From Branchiostoma floridae (Eukaryota; Chordata; Leptocardii; Amphioxiformes; Branchiostomatidae): 64,000 nucleotides of DNA. Every line of letters starts with the position of its first letter. Positions within the stretch are counted from its first letter, which is position 1. Positions 1 through 14,270 of this stretch are shown one piece after another. The notes below the pieces were generated by a model that saw only the letters and a list, made by a program, of their open reading frames with translations, was not told the DNA's origin and searched no databases. The stretch covers positions 3,629,195-3,693,194 of the forward strand of contig NC_049994.1 of NCBI RefSeq assembly GCF_000003815.2, in the 5' to 3' direction. A program made the translations under genes and the position numbers.

Positions 1-59
1 CCAGTTGCTTGAGTAACCATCAATAACCTTCATCGACATATATGACCATGATCTTCCAG

Positions 60-3000
60 GACTGCGTTTTCCGTGTCGTCGCCCTTACGGGTGGAAATGC
101 CCCGGAGAAAACACCTGTCTGCCCGAGGAATATGTTTGTAATGCCGTACTTGAATGCGCAAACGGGGAGGACGAAAAAAACTGCGGTTCGTATCCTCTTC
201 TTTTTTGTGTTTAGGTGGCCACCATCATCTTGTTGATGTTTCTGCCACACTTATCAGTAGTACTGGTACAAAAGGTTGTCTGTTGAAAGTTCCAGATAAT
301 GGGGGGGGGGGTCTTGAAATGGGGAGTCTACTGTAAGTGTTAGTGTAGGAATACCACCTAGTGTAGGAATGTCACCAACGTCTACAGGTAGCAAGTTCCA
401 CTCGGATGCAGTTCGTGGAAAAAGGACACTTGTCTGTACTGTGTTCTATTGAGGGAGATATTGAAGAAAGACGTACCTTCTTCTAGGTTGGCGGCAACTG
501 AACATGGTTCAATGCTTGAATTCTTGAAATCTTCGCGCGGTGGTTTTATGTATACGGTTTTCGCGGTGATCCTTTCAATTCGCCGCCACCGGTGTTTCTG
601 TTGCTGTACAGCATGTGACTAAAGCGCTATCGTGAACTTGAAACCAACACTTTATTTTCTGCTAATCGCGAAATGAAGCAAATTAAGCCCTCATTTGCAT
701 AAAATGCATATCATTATAAACATCTTTGCCCAAGCTACCTGCATACCTAAAATGCAGGCAACCCATCGTTCCTTTCTGCAGTTATCCTCTTTGGAGTGTC
801 TTGACAAAAACGCACCTGCAGTTCCACAATTAGATGTTAGGGGACTGAAACTTGCCCCACTTTGTCATGACGCTAAACGCTATCTACCACTCAAATGTCA
901 CGACCATATCATGTCCGGGACAAGAGATGCATTGAAAAAACTGCTATGATAAGATATTCTCATTGATTATGCAAATGTACTACTATTTTGCCTAATTAGT
1001 ATCTTATCTTGTACAACATTGTCTAAGGTACCTACATACCAAAAATCATGACAATCCGTTGTTCCCTTCTTGAGTTATCCCCGTCAGAAGTTTTTGACAA
1101 AAATGCCCCTGCTATCCCAAAACTAGACGCTAGGGAGCCCAAACTTATGTCATTTTTTCCTGAGCACAAGAGCTATCTAATACTCAAAAATCGTGACCAT
1201 GGCATGTTCAGAACACCGAGATAGCAAAACCGGAAGTTGCGCTGCAGTACCAAGGGGGGCCGCTAGGGGGCCCAGAATCTAATCATTTCCAGCTTTCACC
1301 ATACCCCGCCAACATGCCAAGTATGAAACCAATCCACCCAGCCGTTCTTAAGTTATCTTGTTTACACACAGACACACACACAGACACACACACAGACAAA
1401 CGCAGGGTAAAATATAACCTCCATGACATTTCATGGAGGTAATTAGCCTACAAATTACACTTTTGTTCGAAATATACACCATTCTCGTCAGTCTTCAGAC
1501 TCGAGGATTTTGTTGCAGGAAGATCCAATTAGGACTGTAAGTGACGTCACATGGCAACTAGTTCAAAAACTAACACAGCCGTTCGCGAAAAACATACTTT
1601 TGACAAGCAAACAATGCTTACTATACTGTTAATCCTTGTCAATTTCTGTAATTTCTGTACCATACTACAATATTTCCTTTAGCGTCTTTTCAAGAGCATA
1701 TGTTCCGAACTAGTTGCCATGTTTAATGTGACGTCACTTACAGTCCTAATTGGTTTACCTTGCAACAAAATCTTCGAGTGTGAAAAATGAATTTTGATGG
1801 CGCAATGTCGAATAACATGGCAAGCGTGTATATGTGGTGCAAATGGGAACGTGTATGTTAACTTAATTGAATGATACTATCATGGTTGTGGAATATAGAC
1901 AGAAAACGTTGTACTTTGGTTTCATACGCCCTTTAAGTTGCTGCCGGTAAGACTCACGAGACAGACAAGAGCAAAATTGATGAAATGAAATATTATATTT
2001 CAAACAAGTACAAAAGGAGCCTGTTTATTATTAGCAACATTACCGATGATATACGGCCCATACAATTGATACCAATCATACTAAAATTACAACGTAAGAA
2101 ACAAAGAAAAAGGGTGTGTCTCATTACAGTCAAAGCCTCTAATGTTACACACATTATTGTGATCCACATAGCATTACCATAAACTCAAATCTATACAGAC
2201 ATTTATACATGTGAGTACTTGTAATAGCAATAAAACTATCACCGGGAACGGGAGTTTAAGAGAACTTTGTTGACAGATGATTTGAAAATGTCCATTATAT
2301 ACAAGAAAGAGAGAGCTGAACTCTATAGACTGAAAGAACCCATGTCCCCCCGCTAACTAAGTAATATAGACAGATTTATATTCCTTATCAATTTAGACAA
2401 ACATTTACTTATAAAGCATATAATAATTATGTTCCTACGTTTTCAGTATCACAAAGAAGCGAGAAGAAGTCGAATTCACGTAGAAAAATACTATTCTTGT
2501 GTATTGTAGATTCATTGTATATATTTCATGTATCTTTTGTTGCGACATGTACTTAACCCAGTGGGTATGCATATATGTACAATAAAGGTCTTCATTCATT
2601 CATTCATTATTGTCGGAAACCTTAAAACAGATGCGTACTGCGAGTCAATTGGAGGCTGGAGGTGCCAGTGCGACCAGCTGACAAAATGCTACCTACCCGA
2701 GGATCTGTGCAATGGCTACCACACGTGCCAGATGTACACCACAAGAAATCACGACGCCATGGAGGAATTAACATGTGTTGATGACGAAGCTAACTGCGGT
2801 ACACTTTTCAAACACTACAACTCTGCTTTTTATATTACAACAAAAAGGGGTAAAGTAGACAGTGGTGCTGCACCCAAGCAAACTGGTTTATATCAACATC
2901 AGCACTGGACAAAACATGATAAATGACATATAACAGAAAACATGTAAACGGGAACGTCTGATGTAACATGAGGTGGACAATTGAATTATAACAAGAGAAA

Positions 3001-6000
3001 AAACAGCTGACATTGGTCATCATGGTAAAAATACTGGTAAAAGATACCTGTTGAAATGCAAGTCATTTATGACTCAGCTTTATAAGTCAGTCTGTTAGGA
3101 ACACGTCATTATCAGTACTATGTATGTACATATAGTGTGATGTTTACGGTATTAACTTAGTATTGATAGTAAACGGAGAAAAGAAAATTAATAAATCGTT
3201 CGACTAAAAGTCATTAATCTTTCTACCTCTTTGTTTTTCATTAATATGAATGTCGATGTGATCTACCTAATTGTTATATATTAAGGTAGCCTAATGGGAG
3301 TTACATGCGCATGCTTTTCCATAGGGTCAGATGTAATGCAAGTGGTGTCTTTTTACCTTCCCATCATGCAATGCGTGCATATCATTAATACATTAGCCAG
3401 GGAATTGTGCCATGTAATATCATCGTGCCCAAACTTCACTAAATAGCAGTGTTTTTCTGAAACTACTATTGATTGATGATATTATACTACTTGTGCATCA
3501 GAAAAACACAAATGCACCAAAAAGCACACATTGGAAAGTAAAGAGAATGATATTTGTCAACAATTATTACAAAAACAATTCATCAAAATCATTTACTTTA
3601 CTTTCCTATGGGTGCTCTTTGGCGCATTTGTGGTCTCTGATGCACAAGTAGTATAATATCATCAATCAATAGTATTTTCAGAAAAACAATGCTGTTTGGT
3701 GAAGTTTGGGCACAATGATATTACATGGCACAGGTCCCTAGCTAATGATATCAATGAATGCACGCATTGCATGATGGGAAGGTAAAGAGACACCACTTGG
3801 ATGTAATGCTAGTTCACCTTTATCCGCAAGGTAACCTATATTCTTTGTTCTTAAAATATATCTAGTCAATGGACAGTGGTTTTAAATTGCAATATTTTCA
3901 AAATTATGGTTTCAAACTGCAATATTTTTAAAATATTGCAGTTTGAAACCATCGCTTGTCGACTTCTTCTCCCCAAATACACTACAAACAACAGATATAG
4001 GTTACCCCGTGGATAAAGGTAAACTAGTGTTAGTGACTGATTGACTGAGTGTTAGTTAGCATAATAAGAACTATTCATGCATATCATGACATCCTCCGAC
4101 AACATTGTATTACAAAAACTTTGTGAATTCGTATACACTTGTTTCAAGAAGGGGGAAGAGAGATATAATTGATGGATTTAATTACAGAATAACGTTATAT
4201 GAATGGCCGTTTTGTTAACGATAAAAGTTGAGTAGTATAATTTTGGCTGTTTTATTCCGTTCAGGACAGTTACGTTACGTACCGAATAAACGTTTAATGT
4301 AACTAATGCATTAAGCCCATTTGGGCAAGAACGTGCAGATAAAGATCATTCTTTAATCAGTATTCCTCCGCACCACAGAACAGCGATGCGAGGCTGCCGC
4401 CGGTCTGTACTGTCGATTTGCCGGGGAATGCGTGGAGCAGGACCGTGTTTGCGACGGGATTGCCGACTGTAAATACTGGATTTCATCAATCTACTCGCCC
4501 CCACAGGACGAGAAAGACTGTGGTAGATTATTGTTTTTTTTTTTTAGATTTTCATTTTACAATAAATGTTTTACACACAGTAATAGTACAGTAAGGCAAA
4601 ACATATACCACAGCTCCAAAGCAAAAGTACAACTTTAACAAACGGAAGAAAAGAATCGAAAAAATACCAGCCAACTAACGCAACACTAAGGCCACGTTGA
4701 TTTGATATGGATGACATCCGCGCTCGCACCAATTTTCGGCAATTTCCAAAAAAAAAAAAGTTTTCGACCACACAATAAATTGTGAAAAGCAGCTGTAAAA
4801 TGAGCACAAATATTCCGTAGATTGAAAAAAAAGTATCAGAAAACAGATAACTAATGCCATAGAATGCCAAAATGAATCTAAAGTCAAAGAATAACATGTG
4901 AAAGGACAGAAAGAAAAACTATTGTTGGTTGGGGGAGGTACCAGTACAGAAAATTCAGGTCCAGACGATCATTTCCAGGTCCGGACATGAACCTGGGCCT
5001 GATTGTCTGTGGAAACTTGAGAACTGGCAATACTCAAAACGATGGTAATTGGCCAATTTTGCTACAAAGGAATCTGTTTGTTGGGTTATTGGACTCCCAC
5101 TGCATTTTAAAATCCCAGCTCCATGTAGTAGAGGCTAACTGTCTCTGTACCTTTGACTGTAGAAACTTGGTGCAATTGACTATAAACGCTACTTGACTAC
5201 GCTCTTGTTGTCGTCTTGGCCCCCCGGTTAGACCCCAAATGGCTGCCGACATAGTGTGTCCAGTTTGTAATTGGCGAAACCTGTTCCTCTGATGTTTTTT
5301 CAGGTCTTTTTTTTTTTCGGATTGGTCCAAGAAGAAAAAAATGTTTTGCATCCGTATGATGTACTGGTCCCTACACCTAACTGTTGGTATACCATACTAT
5401 GTGTGTTTAGTCCTGGCCACTTTGATTTCATACTGAAGGCAACTTTTTTTTTGGCCAAACTTTTTTTTTCCTATTCCCTCGCTCGCATCAGTTTTGGAGT
5501 TCCCGGAGGATGTCATCCATATAATCAAATCAACATGGCCTAATACAGGAAAAAAATCAATAATGTAAAAATCAATATTATTGAATCATTAATTCTTTGT
5601 GCGAGCTCTGACCGAGCTACAAGCGTCCGCTTTACACCATCTGGCACAAACGATTTCAGTCGGGTAGAAAGCTTGAAAGCAAACATTTTACTGGCACTGC
5701 AGTTTTATTGCAAATTCATAATTATGCGAAAAATTATTATACGCAATGCGACATTTGTATAATGCATTCGATCGAAAAGAACTCCATAGTCATCATCATC
5801 ATCGTTCGGCTGCAGCGCATAGTAAATGCTGTTTTCTTTTTGTAGATCTAATTCCTGGTGCTTTTGATGCAGAATTGTTGTTGCAGTTTGTCCGTAATAA
5901 CGTTAACCGAATGATTCCTGTTAAGTTCATTTGTCATAGACATACACGTTATCATTGACTTTATGGCTAACAAGGTAATGTTTAAGAACTATAACGTTTG

Positions 6001-7976
6001 TGATAAACTACATCAACTCTGTGATTTCGATACATAAGGCCACAACAAGTAAAATCTATGGATGACTTCCGTGCGCCCATTAATTTTCGCCTGATTTCAG
6101 AAAAAAAAAGTTTTTCTTCTTCAGGGTTGGTGACATAGACCAAAATGGGTAAATAGGCTGTGTTATAACCTGATAATTGTATGCAGAATTGACACTAGAT
6201 AGGAAGCACTGAAGTTACAGAAGTGAATCTTGCTGGGTAGTTGTGAGAGTGGCACCTGTATGGAAGCCATGAGCGTATTTGACAACATGGTTAGTGTTAC
6301 CAGCTTATCACGCTAGTGTCACTTTTACTACACCAGTGCACTTCTTCAATACAGGAGTGAATGCCTTGTTGGTTGTGATGTCATATTTTGTCACTTCAAT
6401 TCTTGTTACAATGTTTATAGTGTCTATTTTGAAAATTTGCCATCTTGTTTTTTTTTACCCATCTTGCTTTTTTTTCGCCATATCTCACTATTTTTACAGT
6501 CTGCAGAGGATGTCATCCATAAAATTTATTTGCTGTGGCTTAGGCCACACCAATTTAATTTCTTGGTTCACGGATTCGCTCGCTCCTAATTCAAAAAAAT
6601 AAAAAAATTAAAAATTACCACTCAGCAAAATTTTCACGATTAATGAAACCATTCACCAACTTTCTGGTGTAGCAAATTGGCCTTTATATTATAAGCTCCT
6701 TAATATGTGGGTATTATTATTGCAGTTATATTTTTCATTCATGAAGAATGGGACAAACATAAAAACTGACACTACTTTTGTAATTTTGAACAAACATGTG
6801 CTGTTAATGTACAGTAATAGTGTTTTTTTCCTTTTTCAAGCTGAAAACTTTTTATTCTTTATGTTTTGGATTAGCCCTAACCATTACACCAACCATTTTA
6901 CAATTTTTATTTTTATTTCTATTTCGCCCTCTCGCTCCATATTTTTTTATGAAAAAATCCGTGAACCAAGAAATTAAATTGATGTGGCCTTATCTAAAAA
7001 AAATTCATGACAGGTAGCTGCACTGTGGTGTGGGAAACTATGACGACGTCTGTCGAAAGCGTGTTAGTGCATGGAGATGTCTACCCGTACGCCAGGGAAG
7101 TCGGTATCCGTAACTATACCTGCAGCACAGGGGAGTGTACCATTAGTTTCTTCTTCTGCAATGATTGGAATATAAATGGATGCACTAACTGGGAGGATGA
7201 ACAAGGCTGTGGTGACGTATTTCTTGTTTTTATCATTTTTTGTTCGCATATTGTAAAATCAATTTGAAAAACATGGAGCAAAATTTAGAAAAAAAAGATC
7301 ACGACTGAGGGAGAAATAAAGCCATAGGGATGATTCTACTCATCGTCTCATCAAAGTTTCGAAATGTTAAGAAATAATGATTTCTATCATAGGCCGATAT
7401 TCACGCATGTCTTAGAAGTATTAGTCTTCAAAACGGTTTGCCATATGCTAAATTGTAAATCCACATCAATGATGACGTATACGTTTTGCTGATAAAAAAT
7501 GCCATTGTCTCTTTATTAAAAGACGTAAAATGTAATGAAAGGCAAAGTGTTGAAATTTTAAATTAGAAAGGGGCATGTTTATGATATAATAGTTTTTGTT
7601 CTTAAGAACACCTTGTCTTAAGTTGCATGGAATCGATTTACGGTGAACGTTAATCAAGCTTCTCTTTATCTTTATCTTTATGTGTTTATGTTTTTGTACT
7701 TTACTCACCTTTTGTGTTAATTGCACGAAATCGAATTAACGTTAATCAAGCTTATCTTTATCTTTTTCAGAGGCAGTCCGTTGCCTGGGTAGAACGTGTG
7801 AAGACACTCACAAGTGCATTCCATTCCTTAATGACTGCGACGGAATACCGGATTGTTTGGACTGTACAGAGGAAAAGAGATGTGGTAGGTAATGGTCCTA
7901 ACTTTTATGTATTCTACATTTCTCTCGCAAGGTTAGCCCGTAATAATTGCCACGGTTAGTTGGTCAACATTTGCTG

Positions 7977-8055
<79 letters not shown>

Positions 8056-10299
8056 AATCTGGGAATGGTTGCCGGAGCAATGGCGATAAATCCTACATTA
8101 GTTTAATCAAATTACCATTGCCAGGCATATATTGCAATTAGTAAATCCCTTTTTTGCATTTTGCGACTTGCAGTCGCAAAATGCCTTCTGGCCAGTGTAG
8201 TCGCCGTTGTGATGTTGAGATGAACGGACCTGTTCAATCCATGCCAAACATTTGTATACCTGTTAAAACAGGCATTTCTTCAACATGTTCGCACTAGCGC
8301 AGTTGTAAAGTTTACGCATTCTAAACCAGTGCACCCGGTTCGAATCCGGGGAGGTAGATTTTTTTCAACTTTTTTTTTTCTTTTTTACATCCATTAAAAT
8401 ACTAATTTTTACATCCATTTGGCCACACCAATTTTTTTTCTTTGGTTAACGGATTCGCCGCTTCGTTTTTTTGCCGAATAGAAATTAAAAAAAAAAACAA
8501 CTTAAAAATGCCCCGCAACAGAGCTCACTCAAAAACATGCAATGTGTAGTGAAATTTGCTGCAGTTCACGCAAATTTTAACAGGTGGCGTCTAGATCTGC
8601 TGCAGTTCAGGCACATATGTGAATCTCTCCATGCGCCAATAGTTTTGTTACTCTGTTAGTTACTCTGTTCTATTTATATGACATTCTAATAACTAGAAAA
8701 AAACGTTCATACACGCAAACATTGGCAAAATGCCAGCTTTTTTAAAAGCACTTGTTCGTAAAATGATAAAGATGACAAACCAATATTCTATTCATGCGTG
8801 TAGTTTATTGGCGGTCCACCGGAGGCAGGAAATACGCACCTCCGAGTTAATCGCCCTATTTAATCGTTTTTTGATTCCTCTCGTTCCACCGTTCTAATGC
8901 AGGCTATAGGGGCAGATGAATCAGCGATGGCCGGCAATCAGCGACCCAGTACAAAAATAAATGGCCAGCAAAAGTGTATTGTGAGCCGAAAAAAAGCCCC
9001 AGAGAGCCTGCTATGGATGCTAGACCTGCCACCGTCATTCTGTCCGCACAACGAAAATGGGAAACACAAACACATACAAGTATACGTACAATCTCACGCT
9101 CATATATATACATATATAGGAGACTTGAACCAACTTAATTCTGCATTTTTTCATGACGCAGTATCAGCCGTGTGCAAGGACACAATGCTGGAATTCGGAA
9201 TATACAAGGAAATCAGCATCGCTCAATACTGTGATGGCGAAGTCGACTGCAGGACAGGTGTTGATGAAAGTCCGAGGAGATGTGGTAAAAAGCTCTGTTT
9301 TACACAAACCCGAATGCCTATTCGCTCTTAACCGTTCTTTGAAGTTGACTTTTATCCGTAGGGTATAACCTTTAACCCTATTCAGACCGGGCTTTTTTGG
9401 TCATCCCTGGACGGGGGGGGGTCTTTTGAGGCCCTCCACTTCTAAGTCCTTCTAACTCTTGAACGACGTGCCGTAAAATGACGTCATGCACATCTACATG
9501 TAAGTTACGAGTTAGGCTCCGCCATATTATATCCACCACCTTGAATTTTTAAAAGTACTTTTTGGGCAACAAATAATCACAAAGGGCAATGGAAATAGAC
9601 TAAATTCATTCATTTAAATTGTTTTTTGATGAAAAAATACCAGGTAGTTACAAATTTTAAGGGATAATTAGCTTGTTATTCTTGATCTGGCCATACGGTC
9701 CGCCATCTTGGATGTTGGGCTGATAACGTCATCGAATTAGCATAACTTATGAATATATAATTATGAAAGATATGCTAAATAATATAATATTTTAGTCATG
9801 CAACAAAATACATGTAGCAGTAATACAGCAAATAAATGTGAAAAATACATTGTAAGAACCAAAAATAGTGATTTTTGGCAAAACTGCCTGTCAGCAAACG
9901 GTTGCCATGGCAACACCAAAAAAATGGAAAATTTGTCAAACTTCATCAAATTGTTGCCAACAATATTTTAGGAAAACTCACTAAATTTGGTGGCTGTAGC
10001 GTAAGGCGCTCTGGCGTTATAGGACATCGAAGTTGGCGCAGGCCTCAAAAGCCCCCCCCCCCCCCCCGTCAGCAAAATATTGCAGCTTGATAAAGCAACG
10101 GATATAGGTTACCCCGCGGATAAAGGCGAACTAGTATTGACAACATAATAGAGACAAAGACAATAATATTTTTGTACGTGTACAGCTATGTTCACAAACC
10201 GATTCCCGTGCATCCGGTCCAACCGGTTTGTATCGAGAAACAACCTCTGTGATGGCATACCGGATTGTGAGGATGCATCAGACGAAGATGCCTGTATTG
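60..10299 (+). CDS. LDL-receptor class A exon array (seven phase-1 exons)
   Basis: Seven symmetric phase 1-1 exons (60-185, 2631-2798, 4379-4522, 7014-7211, 7771-7884, 9162-9284, 10186-10299) each end in the LDLa signature of acidic residues followed by Cys and a split Gly codon, for example GEDEKNCG, DEANCG, QDEKDCG, WEDEQGCG, TEEKRCG. The first has all six cysteines (PC, KC, TC, VC, EC, NC). Exon 7 has CDGIPDCEDASDEDAC, the classic calcium-binding acidic cluster. The exon at 9162-9284 keeps only four cysteines and the one at 7014-7211 has a long N-terminal extension, so these two are diverged. Introns between them are 0.6-2.5 kb and hold most of the transposons in this part of the window. 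Confidence 0.8.
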
Positions 10300-13200
10300 G
10301 TAAGCCAGTGCACTATCCATAACGGACCGATTGCTTGATAAAAGATACATAGCTAGGATTATAGATAATAATAAAAAGTAGTGGGCTTATTGCAAGGACC
10401 AAAAAATGACAGGCAAACAATAGTAAACAGCATAGAAAGCGACTACTCTAGTCTAAAGTCTATCTCTCAAACTTCTTGACAGTAGAAGACGAAGGATTCC
10501 ACCTTTTCTGTAAGGTGTGAGGTCTGTTATGTTAAGAGGAGAGTAGTTTTCTTTTTGTCTGTAAACGTGGGAAGATTGGGATGGAATTTGATCGTAGGAG
10601 GGACAGGTCGAAATAAAATTTCTTACATCTATGAGGGATAAAAGAGTTACATTTACGAATGTACGTCTCACATCAGATGTGTACCAGACCAGTCTTGATT
10701 TCTAGTAATGCCATCCTTAACAGCTTGATACATTGTCTAAAAATTCCAATGGGTAATGTCTAACGCTAGTTCACCTTTATCCAAAGAGTAACCTATATAT
10801 TTCCGTTGTTACATCAAATTGCAATATTTGAAGAACTGCAACATTTTCAAAATATTGCAGTTGTGAAACCACATTCCTTTGATATCCATAAACATCCTGG
10901 GTTTTTTTTTTAAATCAACGGAAATAGGTTACCCCCCGGATAGAAGGGGGCCCAAAGTTACATCTCAGATGGATCTGTGCGCAACCTACGTGTACTACAT
11001 GCGTCATGAATGTTTTTGCATAGGAAGGGGTGCTTGTTTGCTACCGATACCCTTACTTCAAGAGGAGTATTTAATAGAAGAAGGTATGGGAACAAGTGAA
11101 GTCATCCACAGTAGCCATGGCCATGAGCTCACCCTGGCGCATTGGGTGGCAGAGGGACCTGATGACTGGTTACAGATTACCTTGGAAGACCCCGTACAGC
11201 TTACCGGAGCGGTTGTGTCTGGTTTAAGGCCATCGCAGACTCTCACCTTCATGTTAGATTACGGGGTTTGGACTGACTGTTTGACAGCGTATAAGGAAGG
11301 AGACGGAGTAAAGGTATTAAAAAATCATGACTTTCGGTTTCTTTGCCACTGATTCCAAATTCCTATAGTTCCCATATTGCCATTTTCTTATCGATATATA
11401 ACAATATCTATACCATTGCGCAATAAACAGTAAGACATTTGTGTGCATAGTCGATAATCCAACATCTGCAATACTTGCAAATGTCTTTAATTAAGATGCA
11501 AGTCTTAGTCTTAAGTATTAGTCAAAATGTTAACAAATTTTGATGGTCTAGATATTCCAAACACTTACCAAGGGTGCTGGCAAAGATGAGCATTACCTTG
11601 CCATAGCAGTGCAGGCCAAGGTGGTGCGGCTCACACCGGAATCATGGCCGGGCAGGACTACCTGGGAGGTAGGACTACTGGGATGTCCCATTAAAGGTAC
11701 GATACAAGTGGAAATGTATGACTCATCTGCATTTGGGACTGATCAACAGTTGGATTCTACGCTTAAGTATAAAAGTTCATGGAATCCACTCCAGATTTTT
11801 TTCTTTCCGCGAAACGAGGACTTGTTTTGCTTGTGTAGATAGATTCTTACAGAGAAACTAAACTTTACCTAATTAATACTGGAAAACTAGTTGGGAATTA
11901 CCAAATTAAATCTGTCAGCCTTGTTCACGGAATGGACCCGTCTTCTGCACTATTTTGCCAGTGTTGGTTTGGTTAAGTTTAGTCTCTCCATAATGCCATT
12001 TACCGACACAGATGAAGTTATATACTTAGATTTTTGTTTGTCGATGATGGTTAGACTTGCAGGTCATATGATGCGCCAAATGAAGCCGCGTAGCACAGTG
12101 GTATTGTGTTCGCCTCGTGACCGAAAGGTCGCGGGATCGAATCCGCCTGCCGTGCTGCCGGTCTTGTGCCCTTGGGAAAAGCACTTTACACGACTTTCCT
12201 CACTTTACTCAAGTGAAAATGAGTCGTCCCTCGGATAGGACGTTAAACGGAGGTCCCGTGTATGGGGCACGTTAAAGAACCCGCCACATGTGCGATGGTG
12301 CGGTGTGAGTGGTCCAAAACCTACAGTTCCTTGGCCTCACCTGGGGCAATTACTGTCGTATTGAGGTCACCTGAGTGGCGCCGAATGGCAGCTCGCTCCA
12401 GACACTTGCGACAGTCGTATTGAGGTCACCTGAGTGGCGCCGAATGGCAGCTCGCTCCAGACCCTTGCGATTTAGCCCCGCCTATTGTAAGCTCCTCGCA
12501 ATTCAGCCCCTGGCTGCAAAGAGTGAGTAGTCGGCCCACCCAATAACAATAACAAATGATAGGTACTGTCTGAAACCTCTAACCGTTTTTAAAGTTGTAT
12601 CCAGTTGCTTGAGTAACTATCATTCAGCTTATATTCTTGTTTGCATTGTAGTTGGTAACTATTGAAAATATGAAGCATTTCTCCCTTTTAGCATGGCAGT
12701 AGCGTATTGCAAAATATAAGGCAAAATGGTGACCAATTCTGGGATATGATATTTGATTCTCAACCAAACAACAGATTGATGTGTATTTGGTTCCTTACAA
12801 TTGTAGAGGATCGTGGTAAGGACGCGTCCTGTGGTAAAGGCTGGACGATGTCTGAAGGACGATGCTACCAGAAGTTTCCCTCCTCGCTTGTCTGGTGGGC
12901 TGCGGAGAGGTACTGCCAAGCGCTGGGGGGTCATCTGGCTGCCGTCAACACGCCACGGGAAAACGACTTCCTCCGAGACAACATCGGGAATGGATGGATA
13001 GGGATGAAGATTGACGCTGTCGTGATCAAGACAGAGAGACAGGTTTTCCACATTTCTGTCTTCTCTGAACCGGTATTAAGACAAAAAGTCTCACAGCAAA
13101 GACAATTCATATTTGCTGGAAATCCATGGCAATTGCAACATACTAGTACCTTAACACCATCGGAAGCATGTTCTCATCATCATGTTCTATTGGTATGAAA

Positions 13201-14175
13201 TATTGCTCCCTTTTATACTATACTTCATGACGTTACCAGTCATCTGAGTGCCGTCCGCTTGATGATGCCTTAGTTTGAATAACAGGATGTTTGGCACACA
13301 ATGGACTGCTTTATTTCACTAACGGTTCTTCATAACTCTTTGTAATAGCCACAGTTTGAATTGTCACAGATTAGTTGGGAGGCACTGCTGTGCGTGCTGA
13401 GCACAGGCAAACCAATAGATAGATAGATAGATAAGCTCAATTCTAAACTATTGCTGCTGTTCTTACCAGAAAATTGTCGACTTTACTTGGAGCGACGGAA
13501 GTCCTGCGGGTGACGCTTTCCAGGAACAGGACATTTCATTCGATGATTTCCGGGAATACATCTGGAGACTTAATGATCCCTTCTGTGCCTTTTTAGAAAA
13601 CCAAGGTTTGGCACGTGTTTTTTTTTAAATTTACTTCAGATTCACTACAAAATGGGGCTCATAAGAGCCACTCAAATGTTTGGGTTACTATACTGGATAA
13701 TGGTGACAAATGTTTGTCCACCATTGCCTTAAAAAGTTTATGGTTTTGCCAATCATGGAAACAATCATGAGAAAGTTTGTTCCATAATGATGTAGATCTG
13801 GGAAAGGAGCTTTTCAGCGTGGAACTTCTTCCTGGGATATGGAAGACGTGATTTGCTTCCTTGAAAGTGGCAAAACGTGTCCTCACTTAGAAATCTATGT
13901 GCCGTATATTAGATATAATTAGTTTTGCAAAGCAAGAAGACTAAGTGTCTTGTAAAATTTGCACAGCAGGGTACAGATTTTATTTATCTATTGACATCAT
14001 ACGGTAGTAATATCGATCAAATGTTCTTCACGTGTGCAGGTCCGTGGACTCTTCAACCTTGCAGCCTGATTGAGAAAGAATTCATTTGCGAGAAAGGTGT
14101 GATATTCACATTGTCTAAATAATTTTTAAAACTTTACTTTGGTTGTTTTATGTGCTTCTAGGGTTCGAAATACGT

Positions 14176-14270
<95 letters not shown>

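Noticed and set aside
8288-8356. Functional tRNA gene
   Set aside because: Good B box but no closing acceptor stem and no U33; better explained as a SINE head or pseudogene.
8897-9331. 144-codon plus-strand frame as one exon
   Set aside because: Only its 3' part (9162-9284) fits the LDLa phase and has an acceptor; the 5' part is a copy of a dispersed repeat flank.
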